Positions 35,625-48,147 are shown, counted from the stretch's first letter. The stretch: DNA of 64,000 nt from an uncultured Acidobacteriia bacterium (GCA_903875575.1 CAIQWJ010000025.1:49772-113771); one strand, 5' to 3'. The notes: generated by a model not told the origin, from the letters alone. Translations and numbers: made by a program.

Positions 35625-37001
35625 ATGCTGATCAAATCCAGACGTGATTTTCTGAAAGCCGCCGTCACATCGGTGGGTGCATTAGGAGCTCTTTCCAAAT
35701 TCGGAGAAATGAATCTGCTGGCGGGTGGAAATTCACCCTACCAGGCGCTGGTGTGCATCTACCTTGCCGGCGGCAATGACGGTCACAACATGGTGATACC
35801 GGTCGACGCCGCGGGATACGGCCTCTATGCGCAGGCCCGGCAGCATCTGGCGATGCCACAGGCTAAGCTGAACATGATTGCCAACGGCGGAGCTGCGTAC
35901 GGACTGCATCCGAACATGCCGGAGATCGCAGCGCTTTATAACAACGGCAACGCGGCGATTGTCGCCAATGTAGGCATGCTGGTGCAACCCACCACGCGGC
36001 AGATCTTCCAGAGTCAGAATCTGGCGAAACTGCCTTCTCAGCTGTTCTCTCATTCGGACCAGACGAACCAGTGGCAGGCGGCAATTCCCACTGGCACGGC
36101 TTCCACTGGCTGGGGCGGCCGCGTGGAAGACAATCTGACGCCGACATATAACGCCGGGGCGAGCTTTACGCCGGTAACGGCAACTACCGGTTGCGGACTG
36201 TTCTGCAATGGTGCGAACACTTTCGCGGCCACCGTGCCGGTGGGTGGGGCATCGCTTCTCTCAGGCGTGACTACCCAGGGTCGGCTTGCGGCGGTTCAGC
36301 AGCTCATGCAGTTCGACAACGGCCTGAAGCTGGTGACCGCGGCGAACGCCAACCTGAATCGCGGCGTCGGCTTCTCCACCACTCTGACGAACGCGCTGAA
36401 AACTGCGGTGGTCAATACGGTGTTCCCGAATACGCTGATCGGTCAGCAATTGAAGACCGTGGCGCAGATCATGAGCATTCGCGCGGCGCTCGGTATCGGA
36501 CGGCAGATCTTCTTCTGCCAGTTGGGAGGCTTCGATACTCACGGCGCTCAGACCAACGTATTCAACAACGACCTGACTCAGGGGCAGGACGATCTGCTTC
36601 AGCAGCTGAGCCAGGCGGTGGGTGCGTTTTACAAGGCAACACAGGAAGTCGGTACCGATACGAACACCACGACGTTTACTGCCTCGGAATTCGGCCGCAC
36701 GCTGCAACCCAACGGCAGCATCGGCACCGACCATGCCTGGGGCAGCCATCACTTCGTCATCGGCACTGGCGCACAGAGCGGCGGCTCACTGCAGGGTGGC
36801 AAGATCTGGGGTACTTTCCCGTCTCTCGCGCTGGGCGGTCCGGACGATGCGAACAATCGCGGCACGCTGATTCCGTCCACTTCCGTGGATCAGTATGCGG
36901 CGACCATGGCGCAGTGGTTCGGCGTGAGCGCCGCTAACGTTCCGTCCATCTTCCCGTACGTCGGCAATTTTGCGACGTCCAACCTTGGGTTCCTCGGCTA
37001 A
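35625..37001 (+). CDS. Exported DUF1501 protein
   Basis: A 458-residue protein with a Tat signal (SRRDFLKAAVTSVGALGAL). DUF1501 proteins have an alkaline-phosphatase/sulfatase-like fold. The strand VCIYLAGGNDGHNMVIP opens the fold, and FFCQLGGFDTHGAQ, TFTASEFGRTLQPNGSIGTDHAWGSHHFVIG are conserved blocks. AGGAGG is upstream of the ATG. The pair DUF1800/DUF1501 is common in Acidobacteria and Planctomycetes; the biochemical role is unknown. A strong terminator follows. Confidence 0.92.
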   Translation: MLIKSRRDFLKAAVTSVGALGALSKFGEMNLLAGGNSPYQALVCIYLAGGNDGHNMVIPVDAAGYGLYAQARQHLAMPQAKLNMIANGGAAYGLHPNMPEIAALYNNGNAAIVANVGMLVQPTTRQIFQSQNLAKLPSQLFSHSDQTNQWQAAIPTGTASTGWGGRVEDNLTPTYNAGASFTPVTATTGCGLFCNGANTFAATVPVGGASLLSGVTTQGRLAAVQQLMQFDNGLKLVTAANANLNRGVGFSTTLTNALKTAVVNTVFPNTLIGQQLKTVAQIMSIRAALGIGRQIFFCQLGGFDTHGAQTNVFNNDLTQGQDDLLQQLSQAVGAFYKATQEVGTDTNTTTFTASEFGRTLQPNGSIGTDHAWGSHHFVIGTGAQSGGSLQGGKIWGTFPSLALGGPDDANNRGTLIPSTSVDQYAATMAQWFGVSAANVPSIFPYVGNFATSNLGFLG

Positions 37002-37031
37002 GACGAAGTTCCTCCGTCTGGCTGAGTTTGC

Positions 37032-37078
37032 GGCGCGTGGGGCGCATCGGAGAATCCGCCCCGCGCGCCGATTTTTTT
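37032..37078 (+). terminator. Rho-independent terminator after the DUF1501 gene
   Basis: A 13-bp stem (GGCGCGTGGGGCG at 37032-37044 with CGCCCCGCGCGCC at 37057-37069, one T-G pair) closes a 12-base loop. It is followed by GA and T7 (37072-37078). Confidence 0.9.
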
Positions 37079-37095
37079 GGTGGGGCTGTCTCGCC

Positions 37096-38406
37096 TTAGT
37101 AGAAAGTGCCGTGCCGGGCGGCACCAAGTTTGCGCGCCTCGTGGACCAGGTGGCCCTGATGGTCGCGATAGTCGACGGAATAACAGCTGTCGCTGTGAGG
37201 CGCGTCGGGGTGTTGAAATACCACAGTGGTACCAACGCTCTTCAGCACCGCCACGGTGACGAAATCGGGGAGCGGCACGCAGCCGACGGAGACTGTGCCA
37301 TCGGCACCCGCGGCGGCCTTCTTCAGTAACTCGCTCGGCTCGGCGCGCTCGCGGAACTGCGACATCTTCTTGACCCAGAGAATCTCCACGTTGATCGCCA
37401 GCGTAACCAAGCAGAGAAGGGCGGTGACGGAGTAACGCCCGCGCTCAACGAGTCGGGCAATTGCCGTGCCAAAGAGCCACGCAAGTCCTGCGCTCGCGAG
37501 ATACGTCAGGCGGCTGGGGAGTTGCAGCATGTAGGTCAGGAAGCAGAATGGCACCAGCGCCAGCAGCATCCAGATCATGGCGGCAGCGGCGCGACGGCGG
37601 TCAGAGGGTCGACCGAGCCAGAGTAAGATCGCGATAGCCAGCAGACCCCAGGGAAAGAGCAGTTTCCACCAGCTGTTCAGCAGGATATGAAGCCACGGCG
37701 CGGAAAGTGAAAACCGGGCGTCCTGATGGCCCATCCCGCTCACCCGATTCATCCAGATCCACAACACATACGCCAGAGCAATAGCGAGAAACGGAGTTGC
37801 ACCCGCGAGCCCTCGCTTCAGGAGCTTCCGCTCGGATGCGACGGGGATCAGCATGAGCGCGGCAAAGATCCAGACGGATTCCTTCGACGGGACGGCCAGC
37901 AGGAACGATAAGATGGCGATCGCGTAGCACTTCCACTGGCCACCCTGCAGCCATCTCACCCAACAGACCCACGCCGCCATGCCAAAGAGAAAGACCAGCA
38001 GATCGCCCGCCGCGGCCGGCCACATGATGGCTTCCTGGTGGCCCTCCTGAATGGCGAAAAAGGCGGCGGCCCAGAAGGCGGTGGCTCCGCCGATCTCGGT
38101 CCAAGTGCCACTGGCATAGACAAGGAGAACGCAGCACACGTGCAATAGGATGCCTGCGGCATAGAAGGCCACGGGAGTGAAGCCGAAAACGCGGTCGAGC
38201 AAAGCGCTCATCAGCATGTAGGTGGCTCGGGAGCGCAATTCCAGGTTGTGGAAGAGCGGCGTCCAGCCCTGAGCGGCAAAATCGCGGGCGAGCGCAATCT
38301 GGTGGTAATCGTCCACGATGAACGGCAGGGTCAGTGCGGGCAGATAAGCGATGACCGCGAGGGCTACGAGAATGACGACACGCCAGCGGGTGGAGAGAAA
38401 AGGCAT
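37096..38406 (-). CDS. PMT-like polytopic membrane protein
   Basis: A 436-residue membrane protein with about 10-11 hydrophobic segments. The N-terminal loop has FIVDDYHQIALAR, an acidic pair in the first periplasmic loop as in GT-C glycosyltransferases (PMT/TMTC-like). A second conserved-looking block is FAIQEGHQEAIMWPAAAGD. It probably transfers a lipid-linked sugar or is a related membrane enzyme. The C-terminal 90 residues form a periplasmic tail. No partner genes identify the substrate. Confidence 0.65.
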   Translation of the reverse strand: MPFLSTRWRVVILVALAVIAYLPALTLPFIVDDYHQIALARDFAAQGWTPLFHNLELRSRATYMLMSALLDRVFGFTPVAFYAAGILLHVCCVLLVYASGTWTEIGGATAFWAAAFFAIQEGHQEAIMWPAAAGDLLVFLFGMAAWVCWVRWLQGGQWKCYAIAILSFLLAVPSKESVWIFAALMLIPVASERKLLKRGLAGATPFLAIALAYVLWIWMNRVSGMGHQDARFSLSAPWLHILLNSWWKLLFPWGLLAIAILLWLGRPSDRRRAAAAMIWMLLALVPFCFLTYMLQLPSRLTYLASAGLAWLFGTAIARLVERGRYSVTALLCLVTLAINVEILWVKKMSQFRERAEPSELLKKAAAGADGTVSVGCVPLPDFVTVAVLKSVGTTVVFQHPDAPHSDSCYSVDYRDHQGHLVHEARKLGAARHGTFY

Positions 38407-38447
38407 CCGAATGGAACACCGATTCTAACAGGGCGAGGTGTGGGCCG

Positions 38448-40637
38448 TCAGCGGACAACCAGGCGGGCCCTGGGGAACGCAAACTTACGTCCGACCTCGT
38501 CCACCGCGGAAATCTGGCTGGTGTATTCTCCAGGCGGCACATCTTTCAATGGCACCGAGAATTGCACCGGCACTGCTTCGGGACGCGTGGCGATGACCTG
38601 AGTTGCATCGATTGGCCCCACTTCAAATGCCCGCACGCCGTTCCTGTTGAACAGGCTCATGCTGACCTTGACACGCCGCTCTTTAGTATTGGCCGGGTCC
38701 GGCAGCGCATCATAGACGTCAAAGTTGACGTACAGGGTCTGCGAGCGGCGGAAGACCTTGGTGACGTTCGGAATAACCTTCTCCGTGCCGACGACAAGGG
38801 GATTGGCCGCCAGCGTCTGGCGTGATGCTCGTTCGGCTGAACCTACAGCGGACGCTACCGGGTTGCGCTGGTTGCTCCAGATGATTGAACTGAGCTTCAG
38901 GCCATGCGTGTCCGCCGCCAGATCGGGAACCACGAAACGGGTCTCAAACGTACCCATCTTGCCTGTGACGTTTTCACGCACCACGAACTTCAGGTGATAG
39001 GTTCCTGGCTGGAGCGTGAAGCCCGCGTCGTACTGGTATGTGCCTTTGGTGGCGCGCTCGGCATTGGTGCCATCGAGCTTGATTTTGATGTTATCGCGGA
39101 CATTGCCGACCGGTGCGCGGGTCTCGTCCTGCACCTGGCCTGCGAAATCGAGCTGCGTTTCCAGAGCGCCGCCCTTCTGAGCGGTCGCCACCACGGAACC
39201 CGGGACGCGAATCGAGGCCGGAACATAATATGCGGTAGGCGAAATACGGAAATAATCGAGCTGCAGAACCAGCGGCAGATCAGTCACCGGGTCGCCGGAG
39301 GACAGCGCCTGGGTCAGCTGGTATTCTTTGTCCTCACCGTTCATCTTCTGCCAGTTCTTATCGGCGTAGTAACCTTCGCGGCCTTCCAGTTTTGCGCCGG
39401 CTATCTTACTGTTCAGCTTGTAAGTGATTTTGCGGTATTTGCCATCATCCTTATCGTTATTGCTGTAATAGCCGATCAGGTAGTAGCTGCTCATCGCCTT
39501 TTGCACGCCCTGGATTGCAACGCTCAGGTTATTCGTGTCCACAAAGAGCTTGCCGCCTGTATCGGCCGCGAGCGAGTTGAGCGTGTCCTGCGATGCGTTG
39601 ATGCCGGCACGCTGCGAGTTGTAGGCCGAACCGTTATAGAGACCCGCGCCACGCGGGCCTGCGGTGCTGGCACCGCCGCCGGGAGGGTCCGCCATCAGGC
39701 CACGGGCGTCAATCGGGAAGATCGCCATGTTGGCCTTCTCGGCCAGGTTGATGGTGGCTTCCAACTGCGCCTGGTTTTCCATGCCGGTGCCTGAGACGCC
39801 CGATGAAAAGTAGATCAAAGCCTTCTTCTCCGGGAAGCTCTTGAGCATCTTCGCCACCTGGCCTATAGCGATCAGCTTCTTGTCGGTGTTGTAGACGTTG
39901 AATTCGCTTTCGTCGGCCACAAAGGCCGCGCCCGTATCGGCTCCGTTCTCGTCTCCTGTATCCGCCAAAGCTGCCAGTTCTGATGCTTCGCCGATCGGCA
40001 ATTGCCGGATCACGGTGGTCAGCATGTCGCGATCATCCGTGAAATCGCTGAGGACAATCGGTGTACTGGCGTAGAGAATGATGGCCACCAGATCGTCCTT
40101 CGTGATGTGCTTCTGCAGATAATCGAGCGCCGCTTCCTGCGAACGCAGTTGCTCAGGAATTCCCATGGAAGAGAAATCGAGATAGAACACCATCAGGCGC
40201 TTGTCTTTGAAGTGCAGCTGGCCGGGTGTGGGCGAAGTCAGCTCGGCTTTGGGTTTCTCCGGCAGCTTCAGTTCGTCGGAAAGCTTCAGTTCTTCCGGCG
40301 GCTCCGGTTCCATGCCGAGTTCCTGATACTCGAACACGGAAATCTTCTGCGCCTTGCCGTCTTCGTAAACCGTGAAGTCGCTCTCCTTCAGGTTCGGGAT
40401 CAGGTTGCCGGACTTATCTTTCACTGTGATATCGGCGATGACCAGGTTGGTGTTCGATTTGAACAGAACGGGCCCGTCCGCCGCGGGTTTTGCACCGGCA
40501 GGCGCGGCGGGTGGCGCTGCAGGAGCAGTTGTGGCAGGTGCGGGTGCGCCCTGCTGGGCGATGGCCGGTGCCAGCAACACGGCCCCGGTGGTGGCCAGAA
40601 TGATGAGGCCGGCGTTCCGCAGAAAGGTTAAGCGCAT
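38448..40637 (-). CDS. VWFA-related Acidobacterial domain protein
   Basis: A 729-residue exported protein with a signal peptide (to AIAQQ) and a Pro/Ala linker. The VWFA-related domain begins about residue 60 (SNTNLVIADITVKDKSGNLI...SDFTVYEDGK). Its core is KRLMVFYLDFSSMGIPEQ, with metal-site-like Asp and Ser residues, and KKALIYFSSGVSGTG. The C-terminal half has beta-rich domains and may bind a partner. It matches the TIGR03436-type family. The ATG shares one base with the stop of the TonB receptor gene (TGATG), so the two are probably translated together. Confidence 0.9.
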   Translation of the reverse strand: MRLTFLRNAGLIILATTGAVLLAPAIAQQGAPAPATTAPAAPPAAPAGAKPAADGPVLFKSNTNLVIADITVKDKSGNLIPNLKESDFTVYEDGKAQKISVFEYQELGMEPEPPEELKLSDELKLPEKPKAELTSPTPGQLHFKDKRLMVFYLDFSSMGIPEQLRSQEAALDYLQKHITKDDLVAIILYASTPIVLSDFTDDRDMLTTVIRQLPIGEASELAALADTGDENGADTGAAFVADESEFNVYNTDKKLIAIGQVAKMLKSFPEKKALIYFSSGVSGTGMENQAQLEATINLAEKANMAIFPIDARGLMADPPGGGASTAGPRGAGLYNGSAYNSQRAGINASQDTLNSLAADTGGKLFVDTNNLSVAIQGVQKAMSSYYLIGYYSNNDKDDGKYRKITYKLNSKIAGAKLEGREGYYADKNWQKMNGEDKEYQLTQALSSGDPVTDLPLVLQLDYFRISPTAYYVPASIRVPGSVVATAQKGGALETQLDFAGQVQDETRAPVGNVRDNIKIKLDGTNAERATKGTYQYDAGFTLQPGTYHLKFVVRENVTGKMGTFETRFVVPDLAADTHGLKLSSIIWSNQRNPVASAVGSAERASRQTLAANPLVVGTEKVIPNVTKVFRRSQTLYVNFDVYDALPDPANTKERRVKVSMSLFNRNGVRAFEVGPIDATQVIATRPEAVPVQFSVPLKDVPPGEYTSQISAVDEVGRKFAFPRARLVVR

Positions 40638-43600
40638 CAGAAAGAAAACCTCAGATTCATGGATACCGAACGCATTGCGGAGGCTCCGGTGGCAAGGCCG
40701 AAGGTATTGGACGACAGGTTGGTGCCAAAGCCGGAGATTGTGGGATGGTTCAGCACGTTGTTTGCGTTCAGCTGGAAGGCCAGCGTGCGTTGCGATGCTT
40801 CGTTGCCCAGCCGGAAGGTGCGCCGGAAGTTCATATTGAAACTTGAATGCGGCAGGCCGGGAATCGTGTTGCGGCCGGCGTTGCCGAACTGCCCCGGCAA
40901 CGGCGTAGTGAAGGCTGCGGTATTAAAGTAGGGAAAGCCGGGCGCGTCAATCGGCAGCCCCGTGGCCTGAGCGCGTAACGTGCCGCCGATGGCGCCACCT
41001 CCGCCCAGGTTGGAAAGGTTGCCTGACACCGTGGCGGTTGCCGGCGTGCCGGAAGTGAGGTTGAAGGAGCCATTGGTCGCCCAGCCCCGCATCCACGTTG
41101 TGTACCACTTCGTGTTGCGCATCCTGCCACGCACGCCCACCGGCGACGTGTACTGGAAGGTTGTGGAGAGATTATGCGGCTGCGCGAAGCTCGAAAGCCC
41201 GCGTTCCAGACTCACATTGTTGATGTACTGGACGACGGTGCCGCCAGGGCCATTGAAGCTGGAAACATCGTCGATTGATTTCGAGTAAGTGTAGAGCGCG
41301 GTAGCGGCCATGCCGCCGGTCAGACGTTTGGTCAGTCGAATTTGCCCGGCGTGATAAATGGAATTGCCGTTCGACGTCTGATAAGTGAACTGCGCCGCGG
41401 TCGGAATGGGCAGCGCGCCGGTGAGCGACCGGTTGGGTGCTTCCACAATGCCGAGGCGCGTGCCCTTCGTACCGATGTACTCCCCTTCGGCGAGCACGCC
41501 CCATTTGAGGGATTCGGAAAGCGTCGCGTTCCATGTCTGCGCGTAAGAAAGCCGGTAGTTGGGGTCAATCGCGTAGGAATCGGTGGTGGTGATGGTGGAT
41601 GGCCCGAAGAATCCATTCTGAAGTGTCAGCGGGTTCCCTATCCCCTGGGTGCTGAACGATTGTGCGTTCACGAATGGCGGCTGGGACCCCATCTGGCTGG
41701 CGATCTGGTTATACGCCGAACCGCTGTAAAAGATGCTGTAGCCAAAGCGCGTGGTGAGACTGTGTTTCTGCGACGGCCGCCAGGCAAGAGCGAGGCGGGG
41801 CGAAAACGCCTTCTTATCCGAACGCACCAGGCTGGAGGGAAGATCATCGCCACCGAAAGGATTCTTCATCCCCGGGGTGACCACCGCGACGGCAGTCATT
41901 GTGGGGTTCATGACGACGTTCGCCAGATTGCCGCGTAACTCTGTATCGGGAGAGAAGTACTCGTAGCGCACGCCGATGTTCAGGGTCATGCCCTGTGAAA
42001 AGCGGAAATCGTCCTGAGCGTAGCCGCTCATGTTGTGCTGACGGAAGTAGCGGTTGGTGGAGCCGAATTGCAGTGAACTGGAGGCCGGAAGTCCCAGCAG
42101 GAAGTCGGCAAAGTCATAGCCGGTGCCGGTGAGAGGCGTCCCCGTGGGGCCAGTCTGGCTGGTCAGCAGGCCGGTGAAGCTGAAAGAGCCGCGCGTGTTC
42201 GAGTAACTCAGGTTATTGAACTGTTGTTTCTGATAACTGAAGCCGAAGGAGAAATTGTGCTTGCGGCCCAGGATGTAGGTGAAGGTGTCGGTAAAGCCCG
42301 TCGTCTGCGGGCGGCTCGTGCTCATGTTGCCATCGCTGATGCCACCGAAATTCGTAAAGCGAATGGACGGCGGACCCCAGGCGTTGGGGTCCTGCGTGGT
42401 TCCGCTGATTCCAAGAGCAGCGGCCACGTTTGATCTCCCGGCAAAATACGGCGAGCTGTTGGAAAGGTTCCGGCTGAAACTCAAATTGGCGGAATTGCTG
42501 ATGCGGGATTTGAAGCTATGGCTCCAGCCGAGAGAACTGCTGATCCCGCTACCGGTGGAAGTGTCTTTGAATTCTCCGTAGTTGGCCAGCGAATAAGAAT
42601 CCCGAGTCTGGTATTGGATATTGGTATTCACCCGGTCTTTATTGCTGAGCGGCGCATTGATCCGGACGCCGAAACTTTGGCTGTTCGAGGGCGTGTTGGC
42701 CACCAGGCGGAAATTCTGCACCAGCAGGTTACTGTAAGTGGGTGTCGGGAAATACTGCAACAGGCCAAGCGCCGCCTGGCTGATGCGGCTTGCCTGAATG
42801 GTGTTATTCGCGAAAGGGAGACCGCTGGTCGGGTCATAGATCACCGTCGGCCTGCTCAGCGTATTGAAGTTGCCGGAAAGCACGGATGCCGTGGGGACCG
42901 TAGAGAGGCTGTCGATGCCCTGGAGGTTGTGCGAGCCGGAATAGCTCAGGCTGTACTGTATCCGGGTCCACTTGACGACGTGGGGAATCACCAGAGGGCC
43001 ACCCAAAGTGGCCGAGTAGCTGTTTGTCATGGCCTGAGGCTTCTGCGCCGCCGTGCCGTTCAGGCTGAAAGGTGCGGCATTCAGGGCCGAATTCGTACCG
43101 CTCCACGAGAGCGTTCCCGTCGGCTTGTAGGGATTTTTCCGGCGGTTTCCCATCTGATTGAACTGGCCGCCGAAGGCGCCGCGCAGGCTGGGTGTGGAGC
43201 CACCGCGTCCGCCGCCACCACCCCCGCCCCGACCACCTCCGCCTCCGCCCCCTCCGCCACCACCTCCGCGGCCACCGCCACCACCGCCACCACCGCCGGG
43301 AGTGAAGCCGCCGCCACCTCCGCCAGGTATGGCCGATGCGCCAATATCGAAACCGCCGTTAATCGCCGCCGCGCCGAAACCGCCGAGACCCAGCGAATCG
43401 TTCGTGACCGAAGTCATACCGAGCGCCAGGCCCAGGTTGCCCGCGAGCGAGGAGCTGTCGAGGCCCGCCGAAGCCGAATTCGTGTTCCCGCCGCCGGCTT
43501 GTCCGCCGGCACCGCCACGGCCACCGGCCTGTGCCATCATTCTCTGCCGGGTAGCCTCATCAATGCTCGATTGGGCCAGGCCGCCGCTGGTGCTGCCATT

Positions 43601-44362
43601 CACCAGGAAAGCTTCGTCGCCTGCCGTGTCGTCAAAAGACGGCGGGAGATTGGTCGGGGCGGGCGATGTTGCGTTAACGTCGGTCGCCGGTGTGGCGTTT
43701 GGCTGCCCATTGGGAGCGGTGGCTCTTAATTGGGCATTCTGGAAGCCACGGCCCGGGGTTGCTGCCGCAATCTGTGCTCCGGATCCACCGGATGCTCCCG
43801 CTGCGCCACTGGCCCCGGCTGCGCCGCGACCGCCTGCCTGGGGACCACCGGGTCCACCAAAGCCGCCGGGCCCCCCGGGCCCTCCACGCCCGCCGCCAAA
43901 ACCGCCACGTCCCCCGCCGCGCCCACCGCGTCCGCCTCCGCCAGCCTGAGCACCCGCCGCCTGGGCCGCTGCTGCCGCCGCAACAGCTCCGGCGGTGGCC
44001 TGATCGCTTGTTTCGGGTCCACCGGCCTGGCCCAAACGCTCCCGCAACTTCGGCATTTCCAGAGCCCATTCCTGTCTGGCCGGCGTGTCGGCAATGGTTA
44101 CCTTGCCTGTGGACGTTGTAAACTCGAACATCTCAACGGCCACGTCCCAGGTGCCGGGTGCCAGGTCCATGGTGTAGCGCCCGGCTTCGTCGGTATAGGC
44201 AATCACTTTCGTCTCACCCTGTTTGGCGGTCACCATGGCACCGGGAACGGGTTGATCCGCTGCCCGGACCGCGCCGCCATACTGCGCCGCCTGCGAGAGG
44301 CCGCCCAGAGAGAGAATCAATGTTGCAAGTAAAAAAGGACGGGACGGCGCGAGTGTTGGCAT
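40637..44362 (-). CDS. Oar-like TonB-dependent receptor with Gly-rich linker
   Basis: A 1241-residue outer-membrane protein. Signal peptide to about residue 26, a CarboxypepD-reg beta-sandwich (about 27-105), then Gly/Ala/Arg-rich disordered segments (about 130-200 and 345-395) separated by a short plug-like part (DEAFLVNGSTSGGLAQ). A beta barrel extends to the C-terminal Phe (SMNLRFSF). The Oar-like class is typical of Acidobacteria and takes up or exports large substrates; the ligand is unknown. ATG at 44362 begins the signal peptide; the frame back to 44638 is non-coding. It leads a two-gene unit with the VWFA protein. Confidence 0.9.
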   Translation of the reverse strand: MPTLAPSRPFLLATLILSLGGLSQAAQYGGAVRAADQPVPGAMVTAKQGETKVIAYTDEAGRYTMDLAPGTWDVAVEMFEFTTSTGKVTIADTPARQEWALEMPKLRERLGQAGGPETSDQATAGAVAAAAAAQAAGAQAGGGGRGGRGGGRGGFGGGRGGPGGPGGFGGPGGPQAGGRGAAGASGAAGASGGSGAQIAAATPGRGFQNAQLRATAPNGQPNATPATDVNATSPAPTNLPPSFDDTAGDEAFLVNGSTSGGLAQSSIDEATRQRMMAQAGGRGGAGGQAGGGNTNSASAGLDSSSLAGNLGLALGMTSVTNDSLGLGGFGAAAINGGFDIGASAIPGGGGGGFTPGGGGGGGGGRGGGGGGGGGGGGRGGGGGGGRGGSTPSLRGAFGGQFNQMGNRRKNPYKPTGTLSWSGTNSALNAAPFSLNGTAAQKPQAMTNSYSATLGGPLVIPHVVKWTRIQYSLSYSGSHNLQGIDSLSTVPTASVLSGNFNTLSRPTVIYDPTSGLPFANNTIQASRISQAALGLLQYFPTPTYSNLLVQNFRLVANTPSNSQSFGVRINAPLSNKDRVNTNIQYQTRDSYSLANYGEFKDTSTGSGISSSLGWSHSFKSRISNSANLSFSRNLSNSSPYFAGRSNVAAALGISGTTQDPNAWGPPSIRFTNFGGISDGNMSTSRPQTTGFTDTFTYILGRKHNFSFGFSYQKQQFNNLSYSNTRGSFSFTGLLTSQTGPTGTPLTGTGYDFADFLLGLPASSSLQFGSTNRYFRQHNMSGYAQDDFRFSQGMTLNIGVRYEYFSPDTELRGNLANVVMNPTMTAVAVVTPGMKNPFGGDDLPSSLVRSDKKAFSPRLALAWRPSQKHSLTTRFGYSIFYSGSAYNQIASQMGSQPPFVNAQSFSTQGIGNPLTLQNGFFGPSTITTTDSYAIDPNYRLSYAQTWNATLSESLKWGVLAEGEYIGTKGTRLGIVEAPNRSLTGALPIPTAAQFTYQTSNGNSIYHAGQIRLTKRLTGGMAATALYTYSKSIDDVSSFNGPGGTVVQYINNVSLERGLSSFAQPHNLSTTFQYTSPVGVRGRMRNTKWYTTWMRGWATNGSFNLTSGTPATATVSGNLSNLGGGGAIGGTLRAQATGLPIDAPGFPYFNTAAFTTPLPGQFGNAGRNTIPGLPHSSFNMNFRRTFRLGNEASQRTLAFQLNANNVLNHPTISGFGTNLSSNTFGLATGASAMRSVSMNLRFSF

Positions 44363-44456
44363 ATGCTGAGTCAGACCCCGTGAGAGGTAATTATTATTGT
44401 CGATGGCCCATGTTTCGTGCCAGGTACCCCGCAAAATTGTGTAAATGGGCGCTGAG

Positions 44457-45122
44457 ATGAGCTTACCTGAACGGCTGGTCGGGTTGCAGCGGTCATTTCG
44501 CGTGCGGCGTATGCGGCGATTTTCGGCGACATTTCCCGCCTGGAAGGGACTAAGGATCCTCGATGTGGGCGGAACGCCTGAGATCTGGAGTCTGCTGGCC
44601 GGCACCGAGGCTGGCAGGCAGGTAGTGCTCTGCAACATGCCGCGCGCGGACGAAAGCCGCGCCGCGGCGGCCCAGGGGTTCGTGTGGGTGCATGGCGATG
44701 GCCGTCACCTCCCGTTTGCGGACCGGGCTTTCGATGTAGTGTTCAGTAATTCGGTGATTGAGCACGTGGGGGACTCTGAAGCGCAGCGGCAATTCGCCGC
44801 GGAGGTTGCGCGAACGGGCTGCGGCTACTGGGTCCAGACGCCGAACCGCTACTTCCCTGTTGAAATGCACCTGCTGACTCCGCTGGTCCACCTGATGCCG
44901 CAAACATGGCGCGCCTTCATCGTACGGCGGTTCACGGTCTGGCAGTGGCTTCACCGGCCTGCCGAAGACCAGAAGCGCTTCTACATTGAGCACTTCATTG
45001 CGGATATCCGGCTGCTCTCCGCCGTGGAGCTGCAACGGCTGTTCCCGGATGCCGTCATTATCCGGGAACGGTTTCTGTTTCTCACGAAGTCGTTGATTGC
45101 CTGGCGGCCGCCATCAGCGTGA
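44457..45122 (+). CDS. Class I SAM-dependent methyltransferase
   Basis: A 221-residue methyltransferase. The SAM-binding motif I is LRILDVGGTPEIW (about 33-45), and the later motif is HLPFADRAFDVVFSNSVIEHV. The C-terminal part is hydrophobic and basic, suggesting a membrane or lipid-linked substrate. An alternative in-frame ATG at 44445 would add four residues; neither start has a clear ribosome site. The 94 bases to the divergent TonB receptor gene hold both promoters. Substrate is unknown. Confidence 0.82.
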   Translation: MSLPERLVGLQRSFRVRRMRRFSATFPAWKGLRILDVGGTPEIWSLLAGTEAGRQVVLCNMPRADESRAAAAQGFVWVHGDGRHLPFADRAFDVVFSNSVIEHVGDSEAQRQFAAEVARTGCGYWVQTPNRYFPVEMHLLTPLVHLMPQTWRAFIVRRFTVWQWLHRPAEDQKRFYIEHFIADIRLLSAVELQRLFPDAVIIRERFLFLTKSLIAWRPPSA

Positions 45123-45134
45123 GGGTAGGTCTCG

Positions 45135-45569
45135 TCACAAGCGGTCGGTATCGATCTTCCAGTTCTTGACGGCCTTCTTGATGGCGTCCGGTGAAAGGCT
45201 CTCGTTGGCGGCCTTCTGGGCGAGGGCGACAAACTCGGCATCCGAGGCAAAACGCAGGCCCACGATCTGTTTGATGGAAAGCCGGCTATCCAGCAGCTTG
45301 CCCGTCAGCGCGAAGTGGCGGAGGTTTTCTTCCGCGCGGATGGCGCGGTCCTGTGCTTTCAACGGGAAAACGCGGCAGAAGAAGAACAACAAAACCAGGG
45401 CGGCGGAGATCGCCGTAATCAGAGCGGCGTTGTAGAGACGGGAATGATCGTCCAGCGAGTGGATCAGGTTGACCACCGAGCCGATAAAGGTCAGGACGAT
45501 GATACCGAACAGGACGCCGTGAAAAAGCGGTACGAGTTTTGCGTGTTTTGCGTAGTTTTGTTCTTCCAT
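45135..45569 (-). CDS. DUF6526-like two-helix membrane protein
   Basis: A 144-residue membrane protein. The start MEEQNYAKHAKLVPLFHGVL, two adjacent transmembrane helices (about 16-38 and 47-68), and the cytoplasmic part with RAIRAEENLRHFALTGKLLD match the DUF6526 family. The family has no established function. GGGAA lies before the ATG at 45569. It stands alone between a methyltransferase and a fucosidase-like gene. Confidence 0.82.
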   Translation of the reverse strand: MEEQNYAKHAKLVPLFHGVLFGIIVLTFIGSVVNLIHSLDDHSRLYNAALITAISAALVLLFFFCRVFPLKAQDRAIRAEENLRHFALTGKLLDSRLSIKQIVGLRFASDAEFVALAQKAANESLSPDAIKKAVKNWKIDTDRL

Positions 45570-45606
45570 GATTGTTCCCCAGCACTGATTATAGAGACAA
45601 GCGGCG

Positions 45607-48093
<2,487 letters not shown>

Positions 48094-48147
48094 GCCAGGA
48101 ACAGTATACAGGGGTTTTCCCGCGCCAGGCCGTCCCCGTCCGTCCGA

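Noticed and set aside
43158..43949. Proline-rich plus-strand frame of 263 codons
   Set aside because: It is antisense to the Gly-rich linker of the TonB receptor.
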